Below, piece after piece: positions 15,818-23,659 of a stretch of DNA of 46,921 nt. The position numbers and the translations under genes were made by a program. This DNA comes from a virus: positions 1 to 46,921 of the IMG/VR virus record IMGVR_UViG_3300044699_000008. The stretch is one strand, 5' to 3'. Position 1 is the first letter of the stretch. The number at the start of each line of letters is the position of its first letter. The notes beneath the pieces are model-generated. The model was given only the letters and a program-made list of their open reading frames with translations, was not told the DNA's origin and did not search any database.

Positions 15818-18462
15818 TCAAGTTGGCTTGAATGGGATCACATTCGTCTCCATAAATGCCCTGATCTTTATCCCAACGAAATACCAATCTTGTTTTTCAT
15901 TGACTGTGATCCTTCCTCGCTTCAATCCTAATTCAACAACCTTCAACATAAACGTTCGTCTACTGGGAATCTGATCGGGCCTGAAGTTTTCTTGACTCCA
16001 CAGCGTCAAATGCTGTGTATAGAGACACTGGCTTCACACACCATTCAGGCAGGAATTTCCAATCAGATATTTTCTTGGATTCCATATGCTCATGCTTCTC
16101 TATGCATTCCTCCAAGAATGCTCCAATGTCCGTGAGATTGGAATTGAAAGCGTTCGTAGCTTCCTTTGTCTTTGTGGAGGATGGAAGCTTTTTCATTTCT
16201 CTATACATTATGTAGCCCTCAACCACCCACTTCAATACGGCTTCAGGGCACACAGTTCTTACGACAAATGCAGCTTCCTTATCAATATCCTGTGGAACTA
16301 CCACAAACGGAAATGACGTGCATTCTATTAAACAATGCTTTGTCTGCACCAGAGATTGGGAGGGAATCCGTTAGTAGACAGGATCACTACGAATTGAGGA
16401 ACACCAATCATTTTCTCCATAGAGAATTTAATATCAGTTCCTACTTTATCCGTACGCCAGAGACACGCTTGATCATGGCAGCACTCAGCTTGTCTTCCTT
16501 ATCGAATTCAGAAGCGATAGCCATGCGAGCATTGATACATGCTGCCAATGTCGGATTGAATGTCTTAGTTTGGAATACAGAATGATCCACGCTCACCTGC
16601 AATAATCACCTAACGCAGCTTCCATCGTGTTTCACCATCGTTGACTTTCCAGTATTTGGATCACCCATAAGAATGATCACAATCTTTTCTGGATTACCAC
16701 CGGGTAAGCAATGACCTAATGCAATCTGAGCTACTTTCCGTTCCTCCACATCAGGCAGGAAGGTGTCTAAATACTCATCCCATTTGTCTTGTGCAAACTT
16801 AGATGGTTCTTTCCAAGCAATGTGAGTATTCATAGTGATGTTAATCTTCTGGCTTGGCGGGTCTGAGATTGACCTTAGTGCCATTTAATTCCAACCACAC
16901 CATTTGTGCAGGCAATGAGATTGGGATTCTTATCTAGATCGTTGATAGATATCTGAATACGTGTTTTTTGATCTAGCGTTGCGAATGGCGTCATTGGCAT
17001 TTCTGTTCTGTCCAGACTTATTCGCAAACTCAGCCCACGGTTTCCAGTTGGCTTTAGCTATCTTGATTTCATTGGGAACAGCCGCAGCGTTGCCAAAGCT
17101 TGGTAGTCCTGCCGCTTTAGCCTTGGCTATCTCTGTCTCCACAATTGCCCAAAGAGAATCAGCATACGCTTGCTGACGCGCCTTGACCTGTTGCCACATT
17201 CGTCGGATTTCCTTGATCGCCATCGCGATCTCTAATCCAGTGTGGGCCGATTCCTTTTTCTTCATCCCCTTCATCCCAGATAATCCAACCGTAACCATCG
17301 ACATAGCGAATAGTCGGACCATTTTCATCTCGTAAAGAAATCTACGAAATGTTCGCCATTGCCATCATCGTTCATTTCATATTCTTGAACGGGCTTGAGG
17401 GCTACTGAAGCTCCACAGCAACTCGGGATCGTCAGGAAACTACCCCAACCGCTCCAATAGCGATCTTTTCCTCAATGCTGGCTTGATCTTTCTTAGGGCA
17501 TTTGTGCGAGAGCGCCAGATTTCACTATTTAGAGTGGAATTGGTTCTGTCTTTGCCGCCACGATCAATTACGTCTTGCTTCCAAAACATTCCATTTCGTT
17601 TACGGCTACCATCACGCCATAGTGGCCTTCAGCCGCAAGATTCAAAAGGTTCCAATGCGCTGCGACTAATCGACTATGCGAATTAGAATCCTCTGCAATC
17701 TGTTTCTTTCTTTGCAAGTTCCAGCTTTTCCTGCATCCGATAGCAAAGCTCTGTTGGCTTGCCAAATGTATCCATAGCCCAATCAACTAATTCATCTGGA
17801 GAGGATTCCAGATCAATTTTTTTGCGTCTACGGTGAATTCAGTTCGACCCAGCAGAAATATAGTCAACCCAAGATCAGGAAGAATAGCTAGATCCATCGG
17901 GCCAGGGAATGTTTCCAGTCCCGTTTCCGTCCAGCGGGTCATCTAGGACCATACCAGAGGTAAATTCCCCCGGCAGGATGGATTGCTAGGCCAGACTATG
18001 GCATATCTGTATCCGATATATATGAGGTTCAATGTCTTTAGCAGCCTTGCCACTGAACCGCCAATCCTTTAGGAATACGGAAATACCGAATACCGCTCTT
18101 TCCATCGGATCTTGGTCGGAGGAAGTGAACGTCTTGGGTAAAATCCCAAGTCTACCCTCCAATTCCTGTAGCTGATCCCAACCCTTTTTCTCTTTGCCGC
18201 CAGATTCATAATGGGTCAACATCTATACCAACTACTTCCCATTCTGTTCCAAGTATCGGACCAAGCTAAGACAGATATTCCCATTCTGCCATTCTTTTTC
18301 CGTCATCCATTTCTTAAGATGGGCAGCCGTCGGATACTCAAGATTCTGTTTACCAAGTCATCTTATCCGTGGAGATTCTTTTGATTTTTCCGGAAGTGGA
18401 AGTGTACCGCCCCAGCCCTTTCCACGATACTTGGCTACAGAATCTTTAAATGGAGACGCCAT
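15818..18462 (-). CDS. Bifunctional primase-polymerase / SF3-type helicase, many frameshifts
   Basis: Start at 18462: MASPFKDSVAKYRGKGWGGT LPLPEKSKESPR in two runs. Downstream pieces in changing frames give the PrimPol core (VGIDVDHYESGGK with the Asp-x-Asp metal pair, ELEGRLGILPKTFTSSD, FRIPKGLAVQW, PHIYIGYRYAIVWP), then VDWAMDTFGKPTEL and SRLVAAHWNLLNLAAEGHYG, a linker with VRYVDGYGW and a helicase part with Walker A ILMGDPNTGKSTMV near 16640, VLKWVVEGYIMYREMKKLPS and DIGAFLEECIEKH. It ends AFMETNVIPFKPT. About 870 residues. Such proteins make primers and unwind DNA at phage forks. More than eight breaks prevent an exact protein. Confidence 0.82.
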
Positions 18463-18500
18463 TGTATTCTCTTTCTATTCTGTTCGTAATGCTCTGGCCC

Positions 18501-18529
18501 AAAGTAGCTCATCTTGTGGTGTCAATCAA
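18501..18529 (-). promoter_or_regulatory. Promoter-like element before primase-helicase gene
   Basis: On the minus strand TTGATT (18529-18524), 17 bases, then TACTTT (18506-18501), about 40 bases before the primase ATG at 18462. The boxes are moderate matches to TTGACA/TATAAT with ideal spacing. Confidence 0.4.
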
Positions 18530-18531
18530 GA

Positions 18532-18732
18532 TCAGACCACTAGGGGTTGTGTATTTAGTTGGCTGCGATCCCTGGTGTTGTACGAGAGGGATGACGCTCC
18601 GGTCACGATGGCGGGCAAGGCATCGCTCCCAGACCTCTCTACCAACAAACGGTCGCACTGATCTGGCGGAAGCAAGTCAGACCCGGCGCACTCGGGCCTA
18701 GCTGGCACTCCACCAGGGATCGCAGTGCTCAT
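18532..18732 (-). CDS. Possible small protein, weak
   Basis: An open frame of 66 residues from the second of two ATGs: MSTAIPGGVPARPECAGSDL, LPPDQCDRLLVERSGSDALP. No clear ribosome site, no recognised family and more GC-rich than its neighbours. It fills the only gap between the DUF-type small genes and the primase. It may instead be untranslated leader DNA. Confidence 0.35.
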   Translation of the reverse strand: MSTAIPGGVPARPECAGSDLLPPDQCDRLLVERSGSDALPAIVTGASSLSYNTRDRSQLNTQPLVV

Positions 18733-18771
18733 CATCCCACAGTCACCGGGATAGCGCAGCAGTTTGGTGGC

Positions 18772-19065
18772 TCATGATTCCCCTTGTGCCGCAGGGGAAT
18801 TCGCGTCATCGACATATTCCGGTGTTCGCGGTCTGTTCAGCGAGTCTTCCTCATGCTTACGAGGACAGCGATGCTTTTCTATCGCCGTTTGGGCTACTGG
18901 ATATTCCAGATTTGTCCAGCCGGATTGAGTAAAGAACTTGTCGATTTCTTTCTTAGTCCCGGTGAGCAGCAACGTATTTGGGCAGTCAGTTGGCTCCCAC
19001 TTGTTCCCACCCTTGTAATACCAACTGTCGCAAGTGAATCGAACGGTATAGACAATATGCCTCAT
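18772..19065 (-). CDS. Hypothetical Cys-containing protein
   Basis: 97 residues. MRHIVYTVRFTCDSWYYKGG, with Cys at about 12, 28 and 67, and TNLEYPVAQTAIEKHRCPRK. A beta strand, a Cys, a Trp-Tyr, a second Cys, then a helix and a CP-x-K end are often seen in actinophage zinc-knuckle proteins, though only three Cys and one His remain here. The ATG overlaps the previous stop (ATGA). The last 25 residues are polar and disordered. Confidence 0.7.
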   Translation of the reverse strand: MRHIVYTVRFTCDSWYYKGGNKWEPTDCPNTLLLTGTKKEIDKFFTQSGWTNLEYPVAQTAIEKHRCPRKHEEDSLNRPRTPEYVDDANSPAAQGES

Positions 19066-19313
19066 GATTGAAGTTTCCTAGGTGGTGTCGAGTTAGAAGC
19101 GACTTCGTGATAGGGCAGGAATTCACTACCATCTAATTCGCTATCTCCCTGACTGGGATGAATGCCCAGCATTTTCATAAACTCAATAGCTTCCTTGCTA
19201 TCGGTCGCCCAATGACAGACTGTCTTACGAGCAGCCTGCTTGGTTTCCTCATCCACAACATACTTGCCAACCATATTGACAGCACTAACATTCAGGCTGT
19301 TACCGTTCCCCAT
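19062..19313 (-). CDS. Conserved-looking small protein
   Basis: 83 residues from the ATG at 19313 that forms TGATG with the preceding stop: MGNGNSLNVSAVNMVGKYVV, ATDSKEAIEFMKMLGIHPSQ. The AxDxxEAxxFMxMLGI helix is a plan I associate with small actinophage proteins of unknown function. A TTG start four codons earlier is possible but overlaps the neighbour. Confidence 0.7.
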   Translation of the reverse strand: MGNGNSLNVSAVNMVGKYVVDEETKQAARKTVCHWATDSKEAIEFMKMLGIHPSQGDSELDGSEFLPYHEVASNSTPPRKLQS

Positions 19314-19735
19314 CAATCTTTCCAATACCCATATTCACGATGATTTTCCTCATCCCGATCTCCATTCAAGAACCATAGCCAAAACTTTCCGTTATCCATT
19401 TGATAACGGATCACGTCGTAATCTATCGAAAGCTGTTCTGTAGTGTTGTAGGACCAACCTGGATAGAAATACTTACAGCCATTGTGCCCGTGCGATTTAC
19501 ATTCGCATTGCGCTAGGCTGTTTAGCATCTCAGTAGCGAACCACATTTCTGGAGGAAATGGACAGCCATCCCCACTACGGTCCCACGCTTTCTTACTGAA
19601 ACCGATTTCATTGCCACAGCTTCCATCTGGATTCATGGCAAAGTATCGCGTTCCAATAAAGATTGGCTCCACTACGTCTGCGCTGTATCGAAAAGTACGT
19701 TCCCGCCTATGCACTGCCAATTTGTTTCCTCCCAT
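19313..19735 (-). CDS. Hypothetical protein, Cys/Trp/Tyr-rich
   Basis: 140 residues, MGGNKLAVHRRERTFRYSAD, then GTRYFAMNPDGSCGNEIGFS, CECKSHGHNGCKYFYPGWSY and YDVIRYQMDNGKFWLWFLNG. The C-x-C-x5-GC-x4 segment could bind zinc. Beta-rich, intact, coupled to the next gene by TGATG. No family recognised. Confidence 0.7.
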   Translation of the reverse strand: MGGNKLAVHRRERTFRYSADVVEPIFIGTRYFAMNPDGSCGNEIGFSKKAWDRSGDGCPFPPEMWFATEMLNSLAQCECKSHGHNGCKYFYPGWSYNTTEQLSIDYDVIRYQMDNGKFWLWFLNGDRDEENHREYGYWKD

Positions 19736-20039
19736 CCAATTCTTTCTGCTTAGACTTTGGTGGCGTCCAGAACTTGAATAGAGATTCCCACGCTTCTGGA
19801 TACGTCTTAGCCCGAATCATGACGTATTCGTACACTTTCGCCGTGAGATACATATCGTAATCTGGTTCCCGCGTACGAAAATTCTGAAAAATCTCATCTG
19901 GATAGCGTAAGATTTCCTCTAGCTTCACATACGAAAGCTTATTGCTCGCAAGCAGAATTACCTCTGGCCCGTCATCCAATTCGTAATATCCACCGACCAC
20001 CACGAAATCTGGAATACTCAGCGCATTACCAGTAGACAT
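19707..20039 (-). CDS. Hypothetical protein
   Basis: 110 residues, MSTGNALSIPDFVVVGGYYE, LSYVKLEEILRYPDEIFQNF, YLTAKVYEYVMIRAKTYPEA. An alpha/beta protein of unknown family, ending in a basic tail. It overlaps both neighbours by 14-29 bases, as is common in this block. Confidence 0.68.
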   Translation of the reverse strand: MSTGNALSIPDFVVVGGYYELDDGPEVILLASNKLSYVKLEEILRYPDEIFQNFRTREPDYDMYLTAKVYEYVMIRAKTYPEAWESLFKFWTPPKSKQKELDGRKQIGSA

Positions 20040-20175
20040 GGCAATTCCCGCAGTACCGCTCCCTTATGTCATTGGGATTGTATGAAGTCATCCCACAGTC
20101 AGGACAGGTAATCGAAGGGTATTGTGGCTTAGGCTTCCGATCTGGAATCTTACGGTTGTAAATATTCTCAGCCAT
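20026..20175 (-). CDS. Zinc-ribbon protein
   Basis: 49 residues from the ATG at 20175 (TAATG with the preceding stop): MAENIYNRKIPDRKPKPQYP, SITCPDCGMTSYNPNDIRER, YCGNCHVYW. The C-x2-C ... C-x2-C ribbon with SYNPNDI between is a common actinophage form and probably binds one zinc ion. Such proteins may adapt transcription or translation, but no activity is known. Confidence 0.8.
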   Translation of the reverse strand: MAENIYNRKIPDRKPKPQYPSITCPDCGMTSYNPNDIRERYCGNCHVYW

Positions 20176-20417
20176 TACACTTTCTCTCCCGCTATTGAAA
20201 GATTGGCATAGAAATACCCACACCAAAAATGCGCGAACGTTTTCTGTTCGTCATTCAGTCTTTTCGATTGATGAATCTCTCCCTGTGCCCTAGCTACAGC
20301 ATCCGGTTCATTCACGTCGAATTCCACGATCTTTTCTTCAGTGTATCTGTGAATGACAAATACCTGAGAGCCTTCGTTTTGGACAAGCCAGTCGCCATCT
20401 GGAGGTAATTGTGCCAT
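20175..20417 (-). CDS. Hypothetical protein, FAHFWCGYF motif
   Basis: 80 residues: MAQLPPDGDWLVQNEGSQVF, VIHRYTEEKIVEFDVNEPDA and FAHFWCGYFYANL. I recognise the FxHFWCGYFYA helix as recurrent in actinophage small proteins of unknown function. The ATG overlaps the previous stop (TGATG). Confidence 0.7.
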   Translation of the reverse strand: MAQLPPDGDWLVQNEGSQVFVIHRYTEEKIVEFDVNEPDAVARAQGEIHQSKRLNDEQKTFAHFWCGYFYANLSIAGEKV

Positions 20418-20554
20418 CAGTTATTCCTAGCGATTTTCTGCTGCTGCTCTTTCTTGATTACGGTATCTTTCACCGCTGCTCCCACCATGAAGCAAATCAA
20501 TGTCCACAGCGAAAACAGAACACACGCGAGTATCACTCCCCACCAGGGAACCAT
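20417..20554 (-). CDS. Single-helix membrane protein
   Basis: 45 residues: MVPWWGVILACVLFSLWTLI followed by CFMVGAAVKD and a charged tail. One membrane helix, N-terminus outside by charge. Coupled by TAATG and TGATG overlaps to both neighbours. Function unknown. Confidence 0.68.
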   Translation of the reverse strand: MVPWWGVILACVLFSLWTLICFMVGAAVKDTVIKKEQQQKIARNN

Positions 20555-20712
20555 TAGGCTACTTCCCTTCCATGAACTGTAACCACCAGTTCAGGTTGTC
20601 GATTTACTGCTGGAATGAAATCCAGACAGTCGCATGACTTAACACGGCACTCGCCATTATCGTCATGCTTTGCGAGCGTATCGCCACACTCGCATCGTTC
20701 AAATCGGTTCAT
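20554..20712 (-). CDS. Zinc-knuckle protein
   Basis: 52 residues from the ATG at 20712 (ATGA overlap): MNRFERCECGDTLAKHDDNG, ECRVKSCDCLDFIPAVNRQP. Four to five Cys plus a His in the form C-x-CG ... H ... C-x4-C-x-C, likely to hold zinc. A start eight codons upstream is less likely because it would overlap the neighbour. Confidence 0.72.
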   Translation of the reverse strand: MNRFERCECGDTLAKHDDNGECRVKSCDCLDFIPAVNRQPELVVTVHGREVA

Positions 20713-21053
20713 TCCTGTATCCATTCGTGATTGCACTCACGGCACTGGCGGGTTATGCGACCGCGCCTGCCTCCGAGAATCCAGTGAACCGCAAAGAATC
20801 CACACTTTGGACAATCGACCGTAGCCGTAAAGTCCCTTCTCTTAATTTCTCTATCCAAGATCTCCATTTCGATTTCCTTCTGTGCTTTCCGGCGTGAGAT
20901 GCCAGAACTAACCATGCGAGATGCAATTGCATTTCCGTATTTCCTTTGTATTTTCGTTTCGTATTCTTTTTGTCTCTTTATCGGGCTAGTAACACTGCTG
21001 ATCGTCAGACCAAGTGAAACTAGGAATAAAATCCCTATCGCCAGATAAACCAT
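20709..21053 (-). CDS. Membrane-anchored zinc-ribbon protein
   Basis: About 114 residues. An N-terminal membrane helix (VYLAIGILFLVSLGLTISSV), a charged helical stalk (KAQKEIEMEILDREIKRRDF) and a C-terminal ribbon (VDCPKCGFFAVHWILGG then QCRECNHEWIQE). So a cytosolic zinc ribbon held at the membrane. The ATG at 21053 forms TGATG with the preceding stop. Function unknown. Confidence 0.72.
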   Translation of the reverse strand: MVYLAIGILFLVSLGLTISSVTSPIKRQKEYETKIQRKYGNAIASRMVSSGISRRKAQKEIEMEILDREIKRRDFTATVDCPKCGFFAVHWILGGRRGRITRQCRECNHEWIQE

Positions 21054-21319
21054 CACATGCTTTCATTTTTGTGTTCTCTAACGGCTAATCCTCTCGTCTT
21101 GTAACCTCCATATACATTTTTATCGCAGAAAGCGATAAGCCATAGTTGTCTACCCGCTTCGGAGTCTGTTAACCCCTCTCTGCGGGCATACGCTTGGATT
21201 GCTTTACGAAGTGACGGCTCAGTGTAGGTTTTGTTATGAGCCACCCTATTCTCCGTTAAGTCAATCACTGGCAGAGGATCTAGATCCTCAAATACCGGCG
21301 CTTTGTCCGTTTCGTACAC
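21053..21319 (-). CDS. Hypothetical protein
   Basis: 88 residues from a GTG: MYETDKAPVFEDLDPLPVID, then PSLRKAIQAYARREGLTDSE, AGRQLWLIAFCDKNVYGGYK. The second half is helical and resembles a short ribbon-helix-helix or similar DNA-binding helix pair, but this is not certain. First gene after an 80-base gap (21320-21400) in which I see no gene. Confidence 0.65.
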   Translation of the reverse strand: MYETDKAPVFEDLDPLPVIDLTENRVAHNKTYTEPSLRKAIQAYARREGLTDSEAGRQLWLIAFCDKNVYGGYKTRGLAVREHKNESM

Positions 21320-21400
21320 CTTTTGTCTACTTTCTGTTGGCTAGTCATCCTAGCCCTAATTCTAGCCCTCACCGACCATTCTGGCTAGGTGTAACGAGGC

Positions 21401-22081
21401 TCACAACCCCTCTACACGCTCCCCTTGCTGGCGTTTCTTATTTCTCTTATTAATGTACGGGGGAACTGCCGGATCATCGAATAAATGAGGCCAAGCAAAA
21501 TAACGGCGTTCTGTTTCCATAACTGTATTTCCCCTGCGCTGTCTCAGGAAGTAATAGGCATGTCTCATCGCATCCCGTGCATGATTTCCGGAATGGCGAT
21601 CATACAATTTCCAATTCCTAAGCCTTTCGTCAGTACAGGTAGTTTTGACATTGGATCTGTCCTGAATGGAAATCCGTTCCAATCCAGCACCAATGACAAT
21701 CGGGTCAGCCCGCCACAGGCCGAATGAGAATGCAGCGGTCAGGCGTACTGGTGAGAGCAATTCCCGTGTCTTATCGGCTTTCTTGAAATCCAGAATGAAA
21801 TCTTCGATGACGATTGCAGACTTCGGCCAGCGAGCGGTAACCAAACCCAACATGTTCTGAACGCCATCGTTTTCGCCGTTGGCGTTAATGCTATGCCAAC
21901 CGATTTCGCCTTTCCTAGCGCCACAGTCGATTTCACCATATTCCTTGAGGACAATGTAGTCCTGTAGCGGTCCCTCTGGTCCCAATCCGGTTAATGCTTG
22001 TGGTTCAACCCCAAGGGCACACCATCCGGTAGTGCCCCCAGGGTCAAAGGCGACAACAATCGCCAGATCTTTATCCTGCAT
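21401..22081 (-). CDS. RuvC-like Holliday-junction resolvase
   Basis: 226 residues. The RNase H-like fold has VVAFDPGGTTGWCALGV near the N-terminus (first catalytic Asp at about 13), IVIEDFILDFKK (Glu near 93) and SGNHARDAMRHAYYFLRQ (Asp near 170), the full acidic triad. Such phage enzymes cut four-way junctions and branched intermediates so that terminase can package. The end is basic. It overlaps the next gene by 11 bases. Other RNase H-fold nucleases are possible, but DPGGTTGW plus HARDAxRHAY is the usual actinophage resolvase form. Confidence 0.82.
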   Translation of the reverse strand: MQDKDLAIVVAFDPGGTTGWCALGVEPQALTGLGPEGPLQDYIVLKEYGEIDCGARKGEIGWHSINANGENDGVQNMLGLVTARWPKSAIVIEDFILDFKKADKTRELLSPVRLTAAFSFGLWRADPIVIGAGLERISIQDRSNVKTTCTDERLRNWKLYDRHSGNHARDAMRHAYYFLRQRRGNTVMETERRYFAWPHLFDDPAVPPYINKRNKKRQQGERVEGL

Positions 22082-22487
22082 CGCGTTTCTTGTTCTTGTA
22101 GTACAGACCAGAAACCCATTTGCGTGGATTGGTGATGGGATTGGGTTCAGCCAGCTTTTCGAGAATGCGGGCTTCAGCTTCCTTTTCCCCTCCCTTGATT
22201 TCGATAAACCAAGGCAGGATTATGTCAGTAAAGTCGGGATCTTCGATATCAAATCCCATTCCGTACTGATCCCAATCCACAGCCACATGAAGCTCTGGCT
22301 TGACAAGTGGATTCGGTTTGGGTTGCTGTTCCGCTTTCTGCTCTCTCTTGGCTGCATTGTGTTCCTCCACCAACACATTCACAGCCTTAATCAGCAGATT
22401 GCGAAAGAAACTGGCAGGATTCGGTTTCCCTGACAGCTTGACACCGATATCCCAAAGGGCATCGGGTATATCAATTGTGTGACTCAT
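22071..22487 (-). CDS. Hypothetical protein
   Basis: 138 residues, MSHTIDIPDALWDIGVKLSG, then KPNPASFFRNLLIKAVNVLV (helices), a Lys/Gln/Pro-rich linker, and EARILEKLAEPNPITNPRKW. The first 40 residues look like a short dimerisation or DNA-binding helix bundle. Overlaps the resolvase, so it may share its role in DNA processing. Function unknown. Confidence 0.68.
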   Translation of the reverse strand: MSHTIDIPDALWDIGVKLSGKPNPASFFRNLLIKAVNVLVEEHNAAKREQKAEQQPKPNPLVKPELHVAVDWDQYGMGFDIEDPDFTDIILPWFIEIKGGEKEAEARILEKLAEPNPITNPRKWVSGLYYKNKKRDAG

Positions 22488-23083
22488 TCTGTTTCTTTCT
22501 CGTAGAAGTGGATTACTTCAGCGTCAGTGACTTCCTCAAATTCACCAACGTATTCCGGCATGTATTCGAGATAGGCAAATCTCCAATTCACTGCCGAAAG
22601 TACAGCCTCCCCAATTGCTTTCGCCTGATCAGCGTTCAATTGGAAGCAGGCAGACCCATTCGGGCCTATGATATCGACCACCCACTCGCCTGCACGGCTC
22701 CCATGCTTGACTCCCCAGTCTTCGGGGATGGGCGAGTCGGCCATGATTAGGGTGGCGACAACCACGGAGCCGGATTCAGTCCAGTACCACTGCAATCTGT
22801 CTTCGTGCTTCACCATCTTTTCTGGTTTCATAAGCGAAGTGGGAACCGAAAAGCTATGGACTGCTTGATCTTCCACTGGCATAGAAAAATGCCGGAAAGC
22901 TTGTTCAGCCTGTCGCTTTTCGATGGATTTCTTTAGCCCTTCGCCGAACTTTTGCAACATGCTTCCGAAATCCTTTATGTCTGCCTGGCGGGTTGCCTGT
23001 CCCCTCTCCACGCGCCTACCCTTGGCGGCATTAGGCGTGGGAGTTCCCTTGGGAGCGTTAGGATTCCGCTTCTGTCTCGCCAT
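22484..23083 (-). CDS. Hypothetical protein with basic N-terminus
   Basis: 199 residues, intact. The start MARQKRNPNAPKGTPTPNAA is basic and disordered; then a helix (DFGSMLQKFGEGLKKSIEKR) and a beta-rich domain (RLQWYWTESGSVVVATLIMA, AGEWVVDIIGPNGSACFQLN). It might be a nucleic acid-binding protein near the resolvase. No family recognised. Confidence 0.68.
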   Translation of the reverse strand: MARQKRNPNAPKGTPTPNAAKGRRVERGQATRQADIKDFGSMLQKFGEGLKKSIEKRQAEQAFRHFSMPVEDQAVHSFSVPTSLMKPEKMVKHEDRLQWYWTESGSVVVATLIMADSPIPEDWGVKHGSRAGEWVVDIIGPNGSACFQLNADQAKAIGEAVLSAVNWRFAYLEYMPEYVGEFEEVTDAEVIHFYEKETE

Positions 23084-23165
23084 CTTCCATCTCCATTTCT
23101 CGTAGCATTTCTAGACCTTGCTTGGCAAGATCCACCATATCCTCTGTTGTCGTAGGTTTAGGCAT
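23058..23165 (-). CDS. Very small helical acidic protein
   Basis: 35 residues: MPKPTTTEDMVDLAKQGLEM, LREMEMEDGETEAES. An amphipathic helix and an acidic tail; overlaps both neighbours by a few bases, which fits the tight packing here. Function unknown. Confidence 0.6.
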   Translation of the reverse strand: MPKPTTTEDMVDLAKQGLEMLREMEMEDGETEAES

Positions 23166-23472
23166 CTTGTTTGAAACTCCATGAATCTATTGTTTGCATG
23201 ATTGCCTCAAAATGAGGCTTGAGCTTGTCTCGTAGTTCGTTATTCTGTTTCAGAGAAACAGTTTTGATTAGTCCGGTAAAAGCATCCTCTCTGGCCGAAG
23301 TGATTAGTTCTTGGTCTGTAAAGCCTTCTACTTTGTTCATTGTTTCCCTTGCTAGTTGACCGTGCAAAATACATTCTGGATTGATGATGACAACCAGCAT
23401 CAATTTTGGATTGTCCCAACAAGTACAGTCTGGATTCTCGTCCTTATGGAATCGCGACATGTATTCAGGCAT
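23158..23472 (-). CDS. Hypothetical protein, CTCW motif
   Basis: 104 residues: MPEYMSRFHKDENPDCTCWD, then MLVVIINPECILHGQLARET and a helical C-terminus (LITSAREDAFTGLIKTVSLK). The C-x-C ... C-x2-H set could bind zinc, as in related small actinophage proteins. An ATG four codons in (23460) is an equal candidate start. Confidence 0.68.
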   Translation of the reverse strand: MPEYMSRFHKDENPDCTCWDNPKLMLVVIINPECILHGQLARETMNKVEGFTDQELITSAREDAFTGLIKTVSLKQNNELRDKLKPHFEAIMQTIDSWSFKQDA

Positions 23473-23659
23473 GAGTAGCCATACTCATCATGTATTGAAA
23501 CGTTGCGTCATAATGCGTCTGACACATGTCAATTGGATGATCGGCTTTGTTATTCCCCATGCCCTTACTGCCTCGCGGGGGGACTCGCCAAAATTCCAAA
23601 TGATAAAGTGCCGGAACCACATCTTTCGGCGGGCACAAATCACACATCGTTATTCTCAT
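23465..23659 (-). CDS. Zinc-knuckle protein after DnaE gene
   Basis: 64 residues from an ATG that overlaps the polymerase stop (ATGA): MRITMCDLCPPKDVVPALYH, then MCQTHYDATFQYMMSMATHA. The MCDLC ... CxxHY pairing suggests one zinc. Translationally coupled to the polymerase but of unknown role. Confidence 0.7.
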   Translation of the reverse strand: MRITMCDLCPPKDVVPALYHLEFWRVPPRGSKGMGNNKADHPIDMCQTHYDATFQYMMSMATHA

